A DNA stretch of 7,467 nucleotides from Chloroflexota bacterium (GTDB taxonomy: Bacteria; Chloroflexota; Anaerolineae; Promineifilales; Promineifilaceae), in NCBI GenBank assembly GCA_020353135.1, contig CP070688.1:1810064-1817530 (forward strand), written 5' to 3'. Of this stretch, positions 6,530 through 7,467 are shown piece after piece. Position numbers and translations under genes: made by a program. The first letter of the stretch is position 1, and each line of letters begins with the position of its first letter. The notes beneath the pieces are model-generated. The model saw nothing but the letters and a program-made list of their open reading frames with translations. It did not search any database and was not told the origin of the DNA.

Positions 6530-6559
6530 ATTATAAATCAAGCGAGAAGCGCTTGCTAA
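6530..6559 (-). promoter_or_regulatory. Promoter of gdhA
   Basis: Minus-strand -35 TTAGCA (6559-6554; 4 of 6 matches to TTGACA) and perfect -10 TATAAT (6535-6530) are 18 bp apart. The expected start near 6523 lies next to the 8-bp palindrome GAGCGCTC (6514-6521), a possible operator. The implied 5' leader is about 180 nt, long for a metabolic gene. Confidence 0.6.
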
Positions 6560-6715
6560 CGTGATTCTAACATGGCGCCAATGAGCATCTGACGCAGTTT
6601 AGCTACGCTCACAGTGAGATCATGGCTGACCCAAACCCTCAGTATTGAAACAGGGATTTGTTCTGAAGAGATCTTCATTCCGGGGTGTGTCGGCCAGCAC
6701 GAGCGAGGATGAGAA
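6560..6715. other. Upstream region of clpB, no clear promoter or heat-shock element
   Basis: This remainder of the gdhA-clpB divergent region holds no gene. Small dyads are present: TGGCGCCA (6573-6580) and CTCAC-A-GTGAG (6608-6618). No CIRCE element, no HspR-type inverted repeat and no convincing sigma-32-type -35/-10 pair was found. The only clear translation signal is GAGGA (6705-6709), 6 nt before the clpB ATG. Confidence 0.5.
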
Positions 6716-7467
6716 ATGAATTTGAATAAGTTTACACAGAAGGCCCAGGACGCGGTGCTCCAGGCCCAACACCTGGCCGAAGAAATGAATCACAGCCAGA
6801 TTGAGGCAGTGCACCTGTTGGCCGCCCTGCTGGCTCAAGAAAATGGCGTCGTGCCTCAAATCGTTAACCGCATCGGGGCCAGCGGCCAAATGTTGGCTCA
6901 TGAGGTTGGGGCGCGGCTGAATACTCTGCCCAAGGTCGTTGGCTCAGCGACCCAGGTTGGTGTTTCGCGCGAACTGGCCAACATCGTCCGGGCGGCCGAG
7001 CGCGAGGCGGCCAAGATGAAGGATGAATTCGTCAGCACCGAACATCTCTTCCTGGCCTTGGTAGATGTTGCCAGAGAGATTCGCGACCTGTCGCCCCTGG
7101 TCGAAGGCGGCATCAATCGCGAAGATGTATTGCGCGCACTGACCAGCATTCGAGGCGGCCAACGCGTGACCAGCCAGAACCCGGAAGCGACCTATGAAGC
7201 GTTGGCCAAATATGGCCGTGACCTGACCCAATTGGCGAGGCTGGGCAAGCTCGATCCAGTCATCGGCCGGGACGAGGAGATTCGGCGAGTGAGCCAGGTC
7301 CTCAGCCGGCGCACCAAGAACAACCCGGTTCTCATCGGCGAGGCCGGCGTCGGGAAAACAGCCATCGCCGAGGGCTTGGCCCAGCGCATCGTCAATGGCG
7401 ACGTGCCCGAAAGCATGAAAGACAAGCTGCTGATCGCGCTTGACTTGAGCAGCCTGGTCGCCGGCGC
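6716..7467 (+). CDS. clpB: ATP-dependent chaperone ClpB, 5' part (runs off the window)
   Basis: AAA+ disaggregase that, with DnaK, pulls polypeptides out of aggregates in the cytoplasm. The open frame from the ATG at 6716 gives 250 complete codons without a stop and continues past the window end; full-length ClpB is about 860 residues. The Clp N-terminal double repeat covers about 1-145: [19 protein letters not shown] near 6-24, and [11 protein letters not shown] near 107-117. The first ATPase domain begins with [20 protein letters not shown] (166-185), then [20 protein letters not shown] (198-217) with Walker A at 208-215. The Walker A reads GEAGVGKT where GEPGVGKT is usual; the catalytic Lys214 and Thr215 are intact. 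The opening [11 protein letters not shown] and the order of elements favour ClpB over ClpC or ClpA, but the middle domain that would settle it lies outside. GAGGA 6 nt upstream supports this start. Confidence 0.92.
   Translation, partial: MNLNKFTQKAQDAVLQAQHLAEEMNHSQIEAVHLLAALLAQENGVVPQIVNRIGASGQMLAHEVGARLNTLPKVVGSATQVGVSRELANIVRAAEREAAKMKDEFVSTEHLFLALVDVAREIRDLSPLVEGGINREDVLRALTSIRGGQRVTSQNPEATYEALAKYGRDLTQLARLGKLDPVIGRDEEIRRVSQVLSRRTKNNPVLIGEAGVGKTAIAEGLAQRIVNGDVPESMKDKLLIALDLSSLVAG

Noticed and set aside
6532..6537. TATAAA on the plus strand as a clpB promoter -10
   Set aside because: No -35-like hexamer lies 16-18 bp upstream, and the hexamer is the overlap of the better minus-strand TATAAT of gdhA.
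6620..6901. Minus-strand 93-codon frame at the 5' end of clpB
   Set aside because: It is antisense to the conserved Clp N-terminal domain and shows no recognisable protein features.

Overview
The window is ordinary bacterial chromosome, fairly GC-rich, with tightly packed genes and no sign of a mobile element, CRISPR array, rRNA or tRNA. Protein style suggests a Chloroflexota-like bacterium (Anaerolineae/Ardenticatenia type). The cues are the XRE regulator beside a glyoxylate-shunt operon, the gdh family and the heptad-like intergenic repeats. This assignment is an impression from sequence style and was not computed.

Left part (1-3508): a divergently transcribed XRE-family regulator, cut off by the window edge, faces an operon of malate synthase A (aceB) and isocitrate lyase (aceA), the two enzymes of the glyoxylate shunt. 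The short divergent region holds two identical 19-bp palindromic elements whose starts are 63 bp apart, about six helical turns. One lies at the predicted aceBA transcription start. The other sits directly behind a -10-like box for the regulator. This looks like a self-contained control module: the regulator probably represses both itself and the shunt. The regulator's -10-like box is so close to its ATG that its mRNA may be leaderless.

Middle part (3509-6340): three genes run on the minus strand, convergent to aceBA. In transcription order they are a glutamate dehydrogenase (gdhA), an unrecognised membrane protein with about 8 helices and signs of internal duplication, and a GNAT acetyltransferase. 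The last two overlap by ATGA and are probably translationally coupled. A strong hairpin lies at the aceA/GNAT convergence point.

Right part (6341-7467): a 375-bp divergent intergenic region carries a good promoter for gdhA and a structured leader of about 180 nt. Beyond it is the 5' part of clpB, an AAA+ disaggregase, cut off after 250 codons within the first ATPase domain.

Together, aceBA and gdhA act around isocitrate and 2-oxoglutarate: the shunt bypasses 2-oxoglutarate, while GDH links it to glutamate. ClpB is a general stress gene with no visible functional link. The most unusual content is the regulatory architecture between the regulator and aceBA, the gdhA leader, and the uncharacterised membrane protein/GNAT pair.
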